Below, piece by piece: positions 16,900-25,279 of a stretch of DNA of 38,152 nt (its first letter is position 1; every line of letters begins with the position of its first letter). The notes beneath the pieces were generated by a model. That model worked only from the letters and a program-made list of their open reading frames with translations, had not been told where the DNA came from and did no database searches. Origin of the DNA: Capnocytophaga gingivalis ATCC 33624 (GTDB lineage Bacteria; Bacteroidota; Bacteroidia; Flavobacteriales; Flavobacteriaceae); the NCBI RefSeq assembly GCF_000174755.1, contig NZ_ACLQ01000006.1:1-38152 (forward strand). The letters are read 5' to 3'. The position numbers were made by a program, and so were the translations under genes.

Positions 16900-17841
16900 C
16901 TACAAAGATTGTTCCTTTAGCTTTCGAGAAAAATAGTAATGAAGTCTTTCTAACAAAAAATCCTTATCAAAAAAAGTTTTTGTGTAGTATGTTATAAATA
17001 TTTTTATCAGAGCCCCGTCTTGCTCCAAAGAAAAAGGAAAAATACTCATAAAAGCCATTAAGGCATCCCTTGTATAAGAATTATTCAGTGCTGGCTTGTC
17101 TATTCTGTAGATTTCTGAGAGTATTTCTTCTCTTAGATATTTGGAACGTAACAGAAAATCTTCCGAAAGAAGATTTTCTTTTTGAATATCTATATATCGC
17201 TTAGCATAATTGGTAGGCATAGGCAAGCTACTTATATAGCTTTCTTCATTGAGAATGACATCAATCATAAATGTTACTTCTACTTTGAGGAAATCAAGTG
17301 CTTTTTCTCTTCCAATGACATTCTTTTTATGATACCGGCTCACCGCAGTTACATAGCTCATAATAGCCTCGATGGTTGTAGGATCTATTTCCTCAAAACG
17401 CCCCAACTCTCCAAAAAAACTTTTGAGCTTGTCAAGCAAAAGCTCTTGAGGAAATCCTAAAAGAGATAAGCTGCCACAAGTATATTCCATCATCAGATCA
17501 TCCTGCTCCGGTTCATCGATAAAACAATGCTGCACCACACCAATAGTATCCCAATCTTCTTTGGTCTGTAAAAGCGAAAAAGAAAAAACTCCATTGAAAA
17601 AAGTTTCCCTATATAATTCCTCTGCTTTCTGAGAATAAGTATCATAATCATTATCACTCTTTATATTCTCTAACTGTTTTTGGATTGCTTGATGAGAAAT
17701 GGGATACCTACTTAGGTTAAGCAACGGGAGAAAATAAGCAGCAAACAAAGCCTCTTTTTTGATAAAGGATAATTCTCCATAAAAGTTCTCATAACAGAAA
17801 TCGCTGCATTTTTCTAAATATAAGTTATATTGGCTTTGCAT
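16900..17841 (-). CDS. Hypothetical helical protein
   Basis: A 313-aa protein with no signal peptide and no membrane helix. The composition is rich in Phe, Tyr, Leu, Lys and Glu with long predicted helices (for example YSQKAEELYRETFFNGVFSF and LLRSKYLREEILSEIYRI). A repeated pattern of hydrophobic helices suggests an all-alpha fold. I do not recognise the family. It lies 71 bp after murI on the same strand and 71 bp before alaS, and has no clear promoter of its own. Confidence 0.7.
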   Translation of the reverse strand: MQSQYNLYLEKCSDFCYENFYGELSFIKKEALFAAYFLPLLNLSRYPISHQAIQKQLENIKSDNDYDTYSQKAEELYRETFFNGVFSFSLLQTKEDWDTIGVVQHCFIDEPEQDDLMMEYTCGSLSLLGFPQELLLDKLKSFFGELGRFEEIDPTTIEAIMSYVTAVSRYHKKNVIGREKALDFLKVEVTFMIDVILNEESYISSLPMPTNYAKRYIDIQKENLLSEDFLLRSKYLREEILSEIYRIDKPALNNSYTRDALMAFMSIFPFSLEQDGALIKIFITYYTKTFFDKDFLLERLHYYFSRKLKEQSL

Positions 17842-17911
17842 ATCTGATATTATTACCTTTCTTTCAAAAGAAGTATCTGTGGATAAATGTTCTCAATGAC
17901 AAAGGATATTT

Positions 17912-18694
17912 TCAAAAATCCTCATAGAGTACCCTCACTCCCTCAGGAGCAAAGGATTGTAGTATCTCCGCATTTTTATTAGTCAGCCACAGGTGAGAGG
18001 GCACGTGCTCTTCTTTTTTGGCAAGTAGATTGTTTTGGGAGAGGATACGCTCTGTCTGCTTAGCTACAGCTTGAGCAGAGTCCATAATACGGACATTCTC
18101 GGGCAAAATTTCGGAAATAAGAGAGGTAAGATAAGGATAATGGGTACAGCCCAAAACCAAATAATCCATTCCCTCAGCTACCATAGGGCGGAGGTATTGC
18201 TCCAAGAGTGCCATCATCTCAGGGGTGTCTATCTTTCCTTCTTCTATGAGTGGTACCAGCCCTATCCCTTCTTGCTTAAGTACATTAATCCCTTTATCAA
18301 GTAGTTGCTGACAGGTGTTGGCAAAGAAAGCACTCTTTAGAGTACTCTGTGTAGCCAGTACCCCTATGGTCTTGGTTTGGCTATAGAGTCCTGCTGGCTT
18401 GATTGCAGGCTCTATCCCTATAAAAGGCACCTTATACTTAGCCCTAAGGTGAGTTATAGCATTGGTTGTAGCGGTATTACAAGCTACAATAATGAGTTTG
18501 CTATGATGGTCTAATAAATATTCCGTGTTCTTTTCGCACAGGGCAATAATCTCCTCTGAGGACTTTTCTCCATAGGGAGCATTGAGACTATCCGCTAAGT
18601 ATAAAGTACTCTCCCAAGGAAGCTGTCTTACCACCTCCCTCCAGATAGTAGTACCTCCTACTCCTGAATCAAATAAACCAATAGGACTTATCAA
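17912..18694 (-). CDS. murI: Glutamate racemase
   Basis: MurI makes D-glutamate for peptidoglycan. The 260-aa product starts ISPIGLFDSGVGG (Asp9-Ser10). It has YLADSLNAPYGEKS and both catalytic cysteines, in VACNTATTNAI (Cys72) and LVLGCTHYPYL (Cys183). The start codon is TTG: an in-frame TAA lies two codons upstream and no ATG exists before the first conserved residues. The TTG is at the edge of a heptad-repeat run, so the repeat forms the immediate leader. Confidence 0.96.
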   Translation of the reverse strand: MISPIGLFDSGVGGTTIWREVVRQLPWESTLYLADSLNAPYGEKSSEEIIALCEKNTEYLLDHHSKLIIVACNTATTNAITHLRAKYKVPFIGIEPAIKPAGLYSQTKTIGVLATQSTLKSAFFANTCQQLLDKGINVLKQEGIGLVPLIEEGKIDTPEMMALLEQYLRPMVAEGMDYLVLGCTHYPYLTSLISEILPENVRIMDSAQAVAKQTERILSQNNLLAKKEEHVPSHLWLTNKNAEILQSFAPEGVRVLYEDF

Positions 18695-18726
18695 TGATTA
18701 ATGATTAATAGTTAATGATCAATGAT
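18692..18726. repeat. Heptad repeat abutting the murI start
   Basis: Five units in sevens: CAATGAT, TAATGAT, TAATAGT, TAATGAT, CAATGAT. It fills nearly all of the 38-bp gap between the SUKH-like gene and murI and includes the murI TTG start codon. Confidence 0.65.
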
Positions 18727-18732
18727 TTAAAA

Positions 18733-19386
18733 CTACTTTAATTCTTTTTCTACAATAGTAATGAGCTGTTGTGGTGTAATAAAGTTGTTTAGGAATTTTT
18801 CTAATTTTCCTTCTTTGTTAATTTCGCTAAAGAACGTTTCATGGTCAGTACTGAATACTGTAGGGTTTTCAGGATTTGGGTCATTAATAGCGATGTAATA
18901 ACCATCGGGATAACCTTCTGAGGCTAATAGATGAATAAAATTGGGATGCAGTTCCTTGGTAAGCTTAGTTATCTGATACAAATCAACAAACTCTTCATTT
19001 GAGAAATGTAGATACCATTGCTGATAGTCAGCAGTTCCTTCTTGGAAAGGGGTGAAAGGTTGTCCTATCCATTGTGCTCCCACTGGCTCATTTTGAGGAG
19101 AATAAAAATGAGCTACTAACTGACGGCGAAACTCATCCTTATCCTCTTTGTATAATTCCCTATGAGCTTCTATAAAGTCATTAAGTCCATAGATGGGCTC
19201 ATCATCCTCACCTAACGACCAATCATCAAAAGCATCATCCCATTGATAAAGAGGAGTATTAAAAGTAATTGCTGATAGATCCTCTCTCAAGGAAGTACCT
19301 TTCACCTGACTTATATCTCCTCCAAGAGTCTCAATACGAGCTAAAACTTTTTTACCTAACATATTTTTCTTTTTCCTAAAAATCAT
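18733..19386 (-). CDS. SMI1/KNR4 (SUKH)-like protein
   Basis: A 217-aa soluble acidic protein. The second half (NFIHLLASEGYPDGYYIAIND, then ENPTVFSTDHETFFS and ending FLNNFITPQQLITIVEKEL) resembles the SUKH fold: strand pairs with a Gly-Tyr turn, then a Phe/Leu-rich helix. Many SUKH proteins are immunity proteins of polymorphic toxins, but solitary copies exist. A start at 19362 (MLGKKVLARIE) is as plausible as the one used. No toxin gene is adjacent. The assignment is tentative. Confidence 0.55.
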   Translation of the reverse strand: MIFRKKKNMLGKKVLARIETLGGDISQVKGTSLREDLSAITFNTPLYQWDDAFDDWSLGEDDEPIYGLNDFIEAHRELYKEDKDEFRRQLVAHFYSPQNEPVGAQWIGQPFTPFQEGTADYQQWYLHFSNEEFVDLYQITKLTKELHPNFIHLLASEGYPDGYYIAINDPNPENPTVFSTDHETFFSEINKEGKLEKFLNNFITPQQLITIVEKELK

Positions 19387-19402
19387 GATTAAAACATAAA
19401 TG

Positions 19403-19434
19403 ACCTCCCTTATAACCTAAAATATAAGGGAGGT
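19403..19434 (-). terminator. Hairpin terminator after the SPFH gene
   Basis: ACCTCCCTTATA (19403-19414) pairs perfectly over 12 bp with TATAAGGGAGGT (19423-19434), loop 8 nt. It lies 26 bp beyond the SPFH stop. The following minus-strand sequence is T-rich but not a clean T run. Confidence 0.6.
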
Positions 19435-19460
19435 TAGAATGATCCTATGATTATTTATCT

Positions 19461-20384
19461 CTATTCTCTTTTCTTGTCATTTTCCTTACGCATGATTTCT
19501 CCTATCTGGTTGGAGGCTGCAAAGGAAGCAATCATATTGTTCAGCATTTCAGCACCTGCTTGTGGAGAGTTCGGTAAGAGGATAAGGTTGCTCTTGGTAT
19601 CCTGTCCTACGGACTGTAGGGTATCATAGTGTTGTGTTACCACTATCAGTGCGGAAGCCTCTTGTGAACTGATACCTACTTTGTTGAGAACATCGACACT
19701 CTCTACCAAACCACGTGCGATTTCACGACGCTGATCCGCGATACCTTGCCCTTGTAAGCGCTTACTTTCGGCCTCTGCTTTAGCTTTTTCTACAATAAGA
19801 ATACGCTGTGCATCCCCTTCATATTGTGCAGCCACTTTCTCACGTTCGGCTGCATTGATACGGTTCATAGCTGCTTTTACCTGAGCATCTGGATCTATAT
19901 CAGTAACCAAGGTCTTGATAATATCGTATCCATAAGTTTCCATGGATTCTTGCACTTCACGCTTTACAGCGATAGCAATATCATCTTTCTTAACAAAGAC
20001 ATCGTCCAACTTCATCTTAGGCACTTCCGCACGTACCACATCGAATACATAACTGGTTATCTGATCATGAGGATATTCAAGCTTATAGATGGCATCATAT
20101 ACCTTGTCTTTGATCACGACAAACTGAACAGAGACTTTGATTTTAACAAAAACATCGTCCAGTGTTTTGGTTTCCACAATCACGTCCAGCTGTTGAATCT
20201 TAAGACTTATACGTGCTGCAATCTTGTCAATCACAGGGATTTTCAGTTGTAATCCTGAATGGCGAATACTTTGGAACTTTCCAAAACGCTCTATAGATAC
20301 GGCTGTTTGTTGCTTTACAGTAAAGAACAAAGAAAACAATATAAACAAGCCAAACAAAAGGAAAATTACAGGTACGTAACTCAT
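19461..20384 (-). CDS. SPFH/band-7 (stomatin-like, QmcA-type) membrane protein
   Basis: The 307-aa protein has one N-terminal membrane helix (about 4-22), then a band-7 domain: VSIERFGKFQSIRHSGLQLKIP, followed by a KTLDDVFVKIKVSVQFVV segment. A coiled-coil rich in Ala, Glu and Arg follows (AAEREKVAAQYEGDAQRI, AKAEAESKRLQGQGIA). SPFH proteins form large cage-like assemblies at the membrane and can influence proteases such as FtsH. Its own promoter and the hairpin downstream make it a single-gene unit. Confidence 0.92.
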   Translation of the reverse strand: MSYVPVIFLLFGLFILFSLFFTVKQQTAVSIERFGKFQSIRHSGLQLKIPVIDKIAARISLKIQQLDVIVETKTLDDVFVKIKVSVQFVVIKDKVYDAIYKLEYPHDQITSYVFDVVRAEVPKMKLDDVFVKKDDIAIAVKREVQESMETYGYDIIKTLVTDIDPDAQVKAAMNRINAAEREKVAAQYEGDAQRILIVEKAKAEAESKRLQGQGIADQRREIARGLVESVDVLNKVGISSQEASALIVVTQHYDTLQSVGQDTKSNLILLPNSPQAGAEMLNNMIASFAASNQIGEIMRKENDKKRE

Positions 20385-20407
20385 AACAAATATATTTTAT
20401 TTTCGCG

Positions 20408-20438
20408 CAAAGATACAACATTTTATTTTAAAAAACAA
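20408..20438 (-). promoter_or_regulatory. Promoter of the SPFH gene
   Basis: On the minus strand TTG (20438-20436), 20 nt, TATCTTTG (20415-20408). Complete consensus match, about 24 nt before the ATG. Confidence 0.75.
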
Positions 20439-20461
20439 GCGAAATTTCACCCTACTAAAGG

Positions 20462-20492
20462 TTGTAAAAATAAATAATTTTACCTAATTTTG
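20462..20492 (+). promoter_or_regulatory. Promoter of the bifunctional-nuclease gene
   Basis: TTG (20462-20464), 20 nt, TAATTTTG (20485-20492). Complete consensus match, 22 nt before the ATG at 20515. Divergent from the SPFH promoter. Confidence 0.75.
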
Positions 20493-20514
20493 CAGCCTAT
20501 TACCCGCCACTATT

Positions 20515-21102
20515 ATGGAATGGATTCAAATGTACATAAAATCATTGGGCAATATGTCTGCCAGCAGCTATGTCGTTCTACTCAAAGAGAGTCATGGCAA
20601 GAGATTAGTGCCCATTATGGTTGGAGAAAATGAAGCTATGGCTATCCAATATAACCACTTCAAAAGCACGGCCATCAGCCATCCTTCTATTTACAATGTG
20701 ATGCTGGAGATACTGGAAAGAAATGAGCTGCATATCACTCAAGTACAGATTTCGGAATTCAAAGAAGGTAATTTCTTCTGTCATCTTCTTTGTGAAGATG
20801 AGATGGGTACTACCTCCTATCCTATCCGTGTGGCCGATGGACTGGTAATGGCCATCTGTGCCAATGTCCCTATCTACATGGTCTCCGAATTGGTAAAAAG
20901 ATATGGCTCTACCTCCCGAGGGAAAGAGGATTTCACTGAGACGGAACCCGAAGAAGAGAGCACAAGGCCTGCCAGCAAAGATGAACTAAAGCGCTACCTC
21001 ACAGCCGAGCTAGAGCGGCTTATGGAATCTTCTCTTATGGAAGAGAATTATGAGATGGCTGCCAAAATCCAAAAAGAACTAGACCGAAGAAAGAAAATAT
21101 AA
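20515..21102 (+). CDS. Bifunctional nuclease-family (DUF151/BFN) protein with UVR motif
   Basis: The 195-aa protein has an N-terminal BFN/DUF151 domain (about 1-135): VVLLKESHGKRLVPIMVGENEAMAI, a NVMLEIL helix, VRVADGLVMAICANVPIYMVSELV-like end (here starting PIRVADGLVM). An acidic linker and a C-terminal UvrB/UvrC-type motif follow (about 160-192, EENYEMAAKIQKELDRR). BFN proteins have reported nuclease activity in plants; the bacterial role is unclear, and the UVR motif suggests a partner in DNA repair or a Clp-type interaction. It is 12 nt upstream of the nucleoside transporter and probably co-transcribed with it. Confidence 0.88.
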   Translation: MEWIQMYIKSLGNMSASSYVVLLKESHGKRLVPIMVGENEAMAIQYNHFKSTAISHPSIYNVMLEILERNELHITQVQISEFKEGNFFCHLLCEDEMGTTSYPIRVADGLVMAICANVPIYMVSELVKRYGSTSRGKEDFTETEPEEESTRPASKDELKRYLTAELERLMESSLMEENYEMAAKIQKELDRRKKI

Positions 21103-21114
21103 CACAAATTGTCT

Positions 21115-22506
21115 ATGAAACTTATATATGTTTTTACACTTTTGCTTTCCCCAATGCTGGGAATAGCACAATCGCAAGGAAATACAATCATTCCAAGCGA
21201 GGGTATGAGTTTGGAAAGTGTCCTTAGGGGTGTCTTAGGAATGTGTGTGCTACTGATGATTGCCATCCTCTTTAGCCACAATCGCAAAGCCATCGCTTGG
21301 AAGACTGTCGGTATCGGGCTGGCTATACAATTGCTCTTAGCCTTTGGTGTACTACGAGTAGCATGGGTGAGAGAACTCTTTGAACTGGCTGGACGCTTTT
21401 TCCTTCTGATCTTGGACTTCACCAGAGCTGGTAGTAATTTCCTCTTTGGAAACTTGATGGATATAAACGGGATTGGATATATCTTTGTTTTTCAGATACT
21501 CCCTACCATCATCTTCTTCTCTGCTCTTACCTCTATCCTATTCTACTATGGCATCATTCAGCTATTCACTCGAGGATTGGCCTGGGTACTAAGTAAATCA
21601 CTAAAAATCTCAGGAGCAGAGAGCCTTTCAGTTACAGGGAATATTTTCTTAGGACAGACAGAAGCTCCACTGATGATTAAGTCCTTTTTGGAGAAGATGA
21701 CCAAGAGTGAGATTCTGCTTGTAATGATTGGTGGTATGGCTACAGTAGCAGGAGGCGTATTGGCCTCCTATATCAACTTCTTAGGAGGAAATGATGATGC
21801 ATTGAAATTAGAATTTGCCAAGCACCTATTGGCAGCTTCAGTCATGGCAGCCCCTGGTGCAGTGGTTATCTCCAAAATACTCTATCCACAGGATGAACCA
21901 ATTCCTACAATGTATGAAAGCTCCCATGAGAAATACGGAAGCAATATCCTCGATGTCATCAGCACAGGTACTAGTGAAGGACTAAAATTGGCTGCCAATG
22001 TAGGAGCTATGCTCTTAGTCTTCGTTGCGCTAATTGCTATGGTCAATTACTTCCTTGGCTGGGTAGGAGAGATTACCCACCTGAATGGGATAATCAGTAA
22101 TAGCAGTATACTCCCTTATGACCGGTTCTCCTTGGAGATGATTTTAGGCTCTATCTTCTCCCCTATTATGTGGCTAATAGGTGTAGCCAAAGAAGATATG
22201 ATGTTAGTGGGTCAGCTCTTAGGAATCAAGTTAGCTGCCTCTGAATTTGTCGGCTATACTCAGTTGGCTGTATTGAAAAACCCAGAAGCTCCCATGCACC
22301 TAATGTACCAAAAATCGGTGATTATGTCCACTTATTTGCTATGTGGTTTTGCCAACTTTGCCTCTATCGGGATACAGATAGGCGGGATCGGATCTCTTGC
22401 TCCTAACCAGCGTAAGACCCTTTCTGAGTTTGGACTCAAGGCAGTATTGGGAGGAACCCTTGCCTCTCTAATGTCTGCCACTATTGCCGGAATGATCTTA
22501 GGATAG
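21115..22506 (+). CDS. Concentrative nucleoside transporter (CNT/NupC family)
   Basis: The 463-aa membrane protein imports nucleosides with Na+ or H+. After an N-terminal hydrophobic segment (signal-like, ending LGIAQSQ) come about ten helices. CNT signatures are GNIFLGQTEAPLMIK, GGMATVAGGVLASYINFLG, the AASEFVGYTQLA segment and FANFASIGIQIGGIGSLAP. The ATG at 21115 was chosen over a TTG two codons upstream. The pairing with luxS downstream and a nuclease-family gene upstream hints at nucleoside salvage, but the link is inference. Confidence 0.94.
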   Translation: MKLIYVFTLLLSPMLGIAQSQGNTIIPSEGMSLESVLRGVLGMCVLLMIAILFSHNRKAIAWKTVGIGLAIQLLLAFGVLRVAWVRELFELAGRFFLLILDFTRAGSNFLFGNLMDINGIGYIFVFQILPTIIFFSALTSILFYYGIIQLFTRGLAWVLSKSLKISGAESLSVTGNIFLGQTEAPLMIKSFLEKMTKSEILLVMIGGMATVAGGVLASYINFLGGNDDALKLEFAKHLLAASVMAAPGAVVISKILYPQDEPIPTMYESSHEKYGSNILDVISTGTSEGLKLAANVGAMLLVFVALIAMVNYFLGWVGEITHLNGIISNSSILPYDRFSLEMILGSIFSPIMWLIGVAKEDMMLVGQLLGIKLAASEFVGYTQLAVLKNPEAPMHLMYQKSVIMSTYLLCGFANFASIGIQIGGIGSLAPNQRKTLSEFGLKAVLGGTLASLMSATIAGMILG

Positions 22507-22511
22507 TAAAT

Positions 22512-22560
22512 TCAATTGTTAAAATTATCAATACTAAACTAATCATTAATCATTGATCAT
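22512..22560. repeat. Heptad repeat between the nucleoside transporter and luxS
   Basis: Seven units: TCAATTG, TTAAAAT, TATCAAT, ACTAAAC, TAATCAT, TAATCAT, TGATCAT. It fills most of the 63-bp gap. Confidence 0.6.
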
Positions 22561-22569
22561 CATAAAAGA

Positions 22570-23046
22570 ATGGAAAGAATAGCAAGTTTTTGTGTAGACC
22601 ATCTCAAGTTACAGCGTGGGATTTACCTTTCTCGTAGAGATGTTGTAGGTCAGGAAGTGATTACTTCTTTTGATATTCGTATGAAAGCCCCCTACCGTGA
22701 ACCCGTATTAGGAGGAGCTGAAATACATACTATGGAACACTTGGCAGCCACTTGGCTACGCAATAGTGATTGGAAGGATAAAATCATCTATTGGGGACCT
22801 ATGGGCTGTATGACAGGACATTATCTGATTCTTGCAGGAGACTATACTTCTAAAGATATAGCCCCGCTGATCATCCGTCTGTTCGAATATATGGCTAATT
22901 TCGAGGGAGACATCCCCGGAGCTTCTGCGGTAGAATGTGGCAATTACTACAACAACAACCTCCCTATGGCCAAGTATGAAGCCAAGAAATATTTAGATGA
23001 GGTACTCTACCAGCTTAAAGAGGAGAATCTGAATTATCCTGAATAA
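22570..23046 (+). CDS. luxS: S-ribosylhomocysteine lyase (LuxS)
   Basis: LuxS splits S-ribosylhomocysteine to homocysteine and DPD, the AI-2 precursor, in the activated methyl cycle. The 158-aa product keeps the metal site HTMEHLAATWLRN (His53, His57), the Cys123 ligand in AVECGNYYNN and the catalytic Cys80 in GPMGCMTG. Length is normal. It may be read with the CNT gene 63 bp upstream; I see no TAnnTTTG element in the gap. It ends at the inverted-repeat element at 23053. Confidence 0.97.
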   Translation: MERIASFCVDHLKLQRGIYLSRRDVVGQEVITSFDIRMKAPYREPVLGGAEIHTMEHLAATWLRNSDWKDKIIYWGPMGCMTGHYLILAGDYTSKDIAPLIIRLFEYMANFEGDIPGASAVECGNYYNNNLPMAKYEAKKYLDEVLYQLKEENLNYPE

Positions 23047-23052
23047 TAAAAA

Positions 23053-23208
23053 AAAGAGGCTGTCCGAAAAATCTTATTCCTGAAAGGCGATTTGCAAATC
23101 GCTCCTACAACAGAACCCAAAACAACTAATTTTCAATAGAATAAAATTTTAAAATATTCGATTAAACCTTGAAAAATACTGTTTTTGGACTTTTCGGACA
23201 GTCTCTTT
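23053..23208. mobile_element. MITE-like element with 18-nt terminal inverted repeats
   Basis: AAAGAGGCTGTCCGAAAA (23053-23070) and its inverted partner at 23191-23208 match at 17 of 18 positions. The 156-bp element has no coding capacity. The GGCTGTCC ends resemble the terminal repeats of IS1182/IS5-like insertion sequences (recognised by eye), so it could be a non-autonomous derivative or an IS scar. It holds a perfect 16-nt palindrome. It can fold into a long stem and probably ends transcription from luxS and from the efflux genes. Confidence 0.6.
23085..23131. repeat. Interspersed repeat copy A (GCGATTTGCAAATCGC palindrome)
   Basis: GCGATTTGCAAATCGC (23087-23102) is a perfect palindrome followed by TCCTACA and, after a short variable part, CAAAACAACTAATT. 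A second copy lies at 34772-34819. It is nested inside the MITE-like element. Confidence 0.65.
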
Positions 23209-23231
23209 CCCTTTAGAGAATGTTAGCTTTG

Positions 23232-23978
23232 CTATTCACTAAAACCTGATTTTATCTTTCGTAATTCCTCTTTAGCATCAAACCTATTTTCTATAAGATT
23301 ATCCTTGATGATATTGCCGTCCTTAAGTACCACGGTACGCTTGCTGAATTGGGCAATGTCGTCCTCATGGGTTACGAAGCCTATAGTACTCCCCTTATCA
23401 TTAAGTTCTTGGAAAAGTTCCATTACTTCATAGGAAGTACGGGTATCTAGATTCCCAGTAGCCTCATCAGCCAGAAGGATTACAGGGTCATTCACTAAGG
23501 AACGAGCTATGGCCACACGCTGCTGTTGCCCTCCTGAAAGTTCACTGGGCATATGGTGCAGGCGTGACTCCAATCCTACCTTTTTCAAAGCCTCTATAGC
23601 ACGATCCCGACGTTCTTTGGCCGAGATTTTAGGGTTATACATCAGGGGAAGTTCCACATTCTCAATAGCGGAAGTACGTGCCAAGAGATTATAAGCCTGA
23701 AAGATAAAACCTATCTTGGTATTACGCACATTCGCCAGTGAGTTCTTGGACATATTTCTCACTGAAATACCATCTAGTATATAATCCCCCGAAGTAGGTC
23801 TGTCCAAGCATCCTAAAATATTCAACAGAGTAGATTTCCCAGAGCCGCTAGGTCCCATAATAGTAACAAACTCTCCCTCATAGATATTCAGGTCAATCCC
23901 CTTGAGCACATGTAGGGTCTCTCCCCCCATCTTGAACTCCCTTCTGAGGTCTTTTATCTCAATAATTGTCTTTCCCAT
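23232..23978 (-). CDS. MacB/LolD-type ABC transporter ATPase
   Basis: The 248-aa ATPase has Walker [10 protein letters not shown], signature [15 protein letters not shown], Walker [13 protein letters not shown] and an H-loop (THEDD). The layout is MacB/LolD-like; the usual Pro in DEPTGNLD is Ala here. It is a bare nucleotide-binding domain and needs a separate permease, which is not found downstream: the gene ends 24 bp from the MITE-like element. It is 8 bp after the adaptor gene and surely co-transcribed. Confidence 0.93.
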   Translation of the reverse strand: MGKTIIEIKDLRREFKMGGETLHVLKGIDLNIYEGEFVTIMGPSGSGKSTLLNILGCLDRPTSGDYILDGISVRNMSKNSLANVRNTKIGFIFQAYNLLARTSAIENVELPLMYNPKISAKERRDRAIEALKKVGLESRLHHMPSELSGGQQQRVAIARSLVNDPVILLADEATGNLDTRTSYEVMELFQELNDKGSTIGFVTHEDDIAQFSKRTVVLKDGNIIKDNLIENRFDAKEELRKIKSGFSE

Positions 23979-23986
23979 GATTTCCT

Positions 23987-25213
23987 CTATTTAGCTTTGC
24001 TATTGTCACGTCGGCGCATCTTTGGCATAAAAGGACTTGCCCCATTTTGATCTCCCTGAGCTGTTTTGGCTGTAGGATTCATAGCCGAGAGGGAGGTAAC
24101 CACCTCTTCCCCTTGGGAGAGACCACTGACCACCTCTACATTGATACCATCATTGTTTCCTATCACAATAGCTTTCTGAGAGAGACTTCCATCGGGCTGT
24201 TCCACCCATACATGCTTGTTCTTTCCCTTACTGCGTTCTACCTTGGGGGTTGGTACATTAATTCCTTTTTGTGCATAATATTGCGCTAAGAGTGCCAAAT
24301 CTGGAGAAAAGTTAATAGCCTTGTTATTGACGATGGTAACTCCTTTGAGTTCGTTGGTATAGATCACTATAGTCGCTGTAAGTCCAGGTTTTAGTTTCTC
24401 CTGAGGATTCTGTGCATCCACAATCACAGTATAGGTTACTACATTGGAAGTAGTGGTAGGCGAAAGCCTTACTTGTGATACTTCCCCCTGAAATTCCTCT
24501 AAAGGATAGGCATCGACAGTAAAGGTGACGCGCTGTCCTACTTTCACCTGACCTATATCTGCCTCATCCACATTAGCCTCCACTTGCATTTTTTTGATAT
24601 CTTTGGCAATTTTAAAGAGGGTAGGAGCACTCATGGTAGCGGCCACAGTCTGACCAACTTCTACCTCCTTACTAAGAATAATCCCATCGATAGGGGCATA
24701 GATACTGGCATAACCGAGGTTTGTACGAGCCTGATTGAGCATAGTGAGTCGTTGTGTAACTGCTGCCTTAGCATTATGGAGCTGATAGTAGGCCTGCTCA
24801 TAGTCAGCCTTGCTAATAATCTGGTTATCATACATATTTTTCTTACGCTCATAATTCTGTTGGTAGTAAGTTACCTCATTGAGCGCAGCGTTGTAGTTGG
24901 CTTGAGCATTGATAACATTCTCTTGTAGGTTGGTCTTATCCAATTCGGCTAAGAGTTCTCCTTTTTTCACTTGGCTGTTGTAGTCTACATATATCTTGCT
25001 CACCAAGCCAGAAACCTGAGTACCTACCTCTATCTCATCAACAGGCTGTACACTTCCTGTGGCGGTAACCTCCGTAGTTACATCCCCTTTTTCTACTTTT
25101 TCTTTCTGTATCTCAATGATTGCAGGTTTTTCCGTAAAGAAAAAACGATATGCTCCATAGCTCACTCCTGCAAGCAATAGGACAATTATAGATGTTTTTA
25201 TTATCTTCTTCAT
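23987..25213 (-). CDS. Periplasmic adaptor subunit of a tripartite efflux system (MacA-like)
   Basis: The 408-aa protein has one N-terminal membrane anchor (about 6-26). The lipoyl-like motif GTQVSGLVSKIYVDYNSQVKKGE comes next, then a helical hairpin (about 95-155), the IYAPIDGIILSKEVEVGQTV half-motif and beta-barrel strands. The C-terminal membrane-proximal domain has VEVVSGLSQGEEVVTS. This is the MacA-like HlyD family, joining an inner-membrane ABC transporter to a TolC-like duct. Confidence 0.93.
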   Translation of the reverse strand: MKKIIKTSIIVLLLAGVSYGAYRFFFTEKPAIIEIQKEKVEKGDVTTEVTATGSVQPVDEIEVGTQVSGLVSKIYVDYNSQVKKGELLAELDKTNLQENVINAQANYNAALNEVTYYQQNYERKKNMYDNQIISKADYEQAYYQLHNAKAAVTQRLTMLNQARTNLGYASIYAPIDGIILSKEVEVGQTVAATMSAPTLFKIAKDIKKMQVEANVDEADIGQVKVGQRVTFTVDAYPLEEFQGEVSQVRLSPTTTSNVVTYTVIVDAQNPQEKLKPGLTATIVIYTNELKGVTIVNNKAINFSPDLALLAQYYAQKGINVPTPKVERSKGKNKHVWVEQPDGSLSQKAIVIGNNDGINVEVVSGLSQGEEVVTSLSAMNPTAKTAQGDQNGASPFMPKMRRRDNSKAK

Positions 25214-25223
25214 TCCGATTTAG

Positions 25224-25279
25224 TCTTTAGTCTTTAAGTTCTTAGTTCTTAATCTTCAGTTATTAGTTATTGATCATTA
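25224..25279. repeat. Heptad repeat at the 3' end of the TolC-like gene
   Basis: Eight units: TCTTTAG, TCTTTAA, GTTCTTA, GTTCTTA, ATCTTCA, GTTATTA, GTTATTG, ATCATTA. The last two and a half units lie inside the TolC-like gene and encode its last residues and stop. Confidence 0.65.

Noticed and set aside
17842-17911. Terminator after murI (AGGAT/ATCCT stem)
   Set aside because: The stem is short and interrupted and no T run follows on the minus strand.
19461-20384. SPFH gene as part of an NfeD or HflKC operon
   Set aside because: No NfeD or second SPFH gene is adjacent; it has its own promoter and hairpin.
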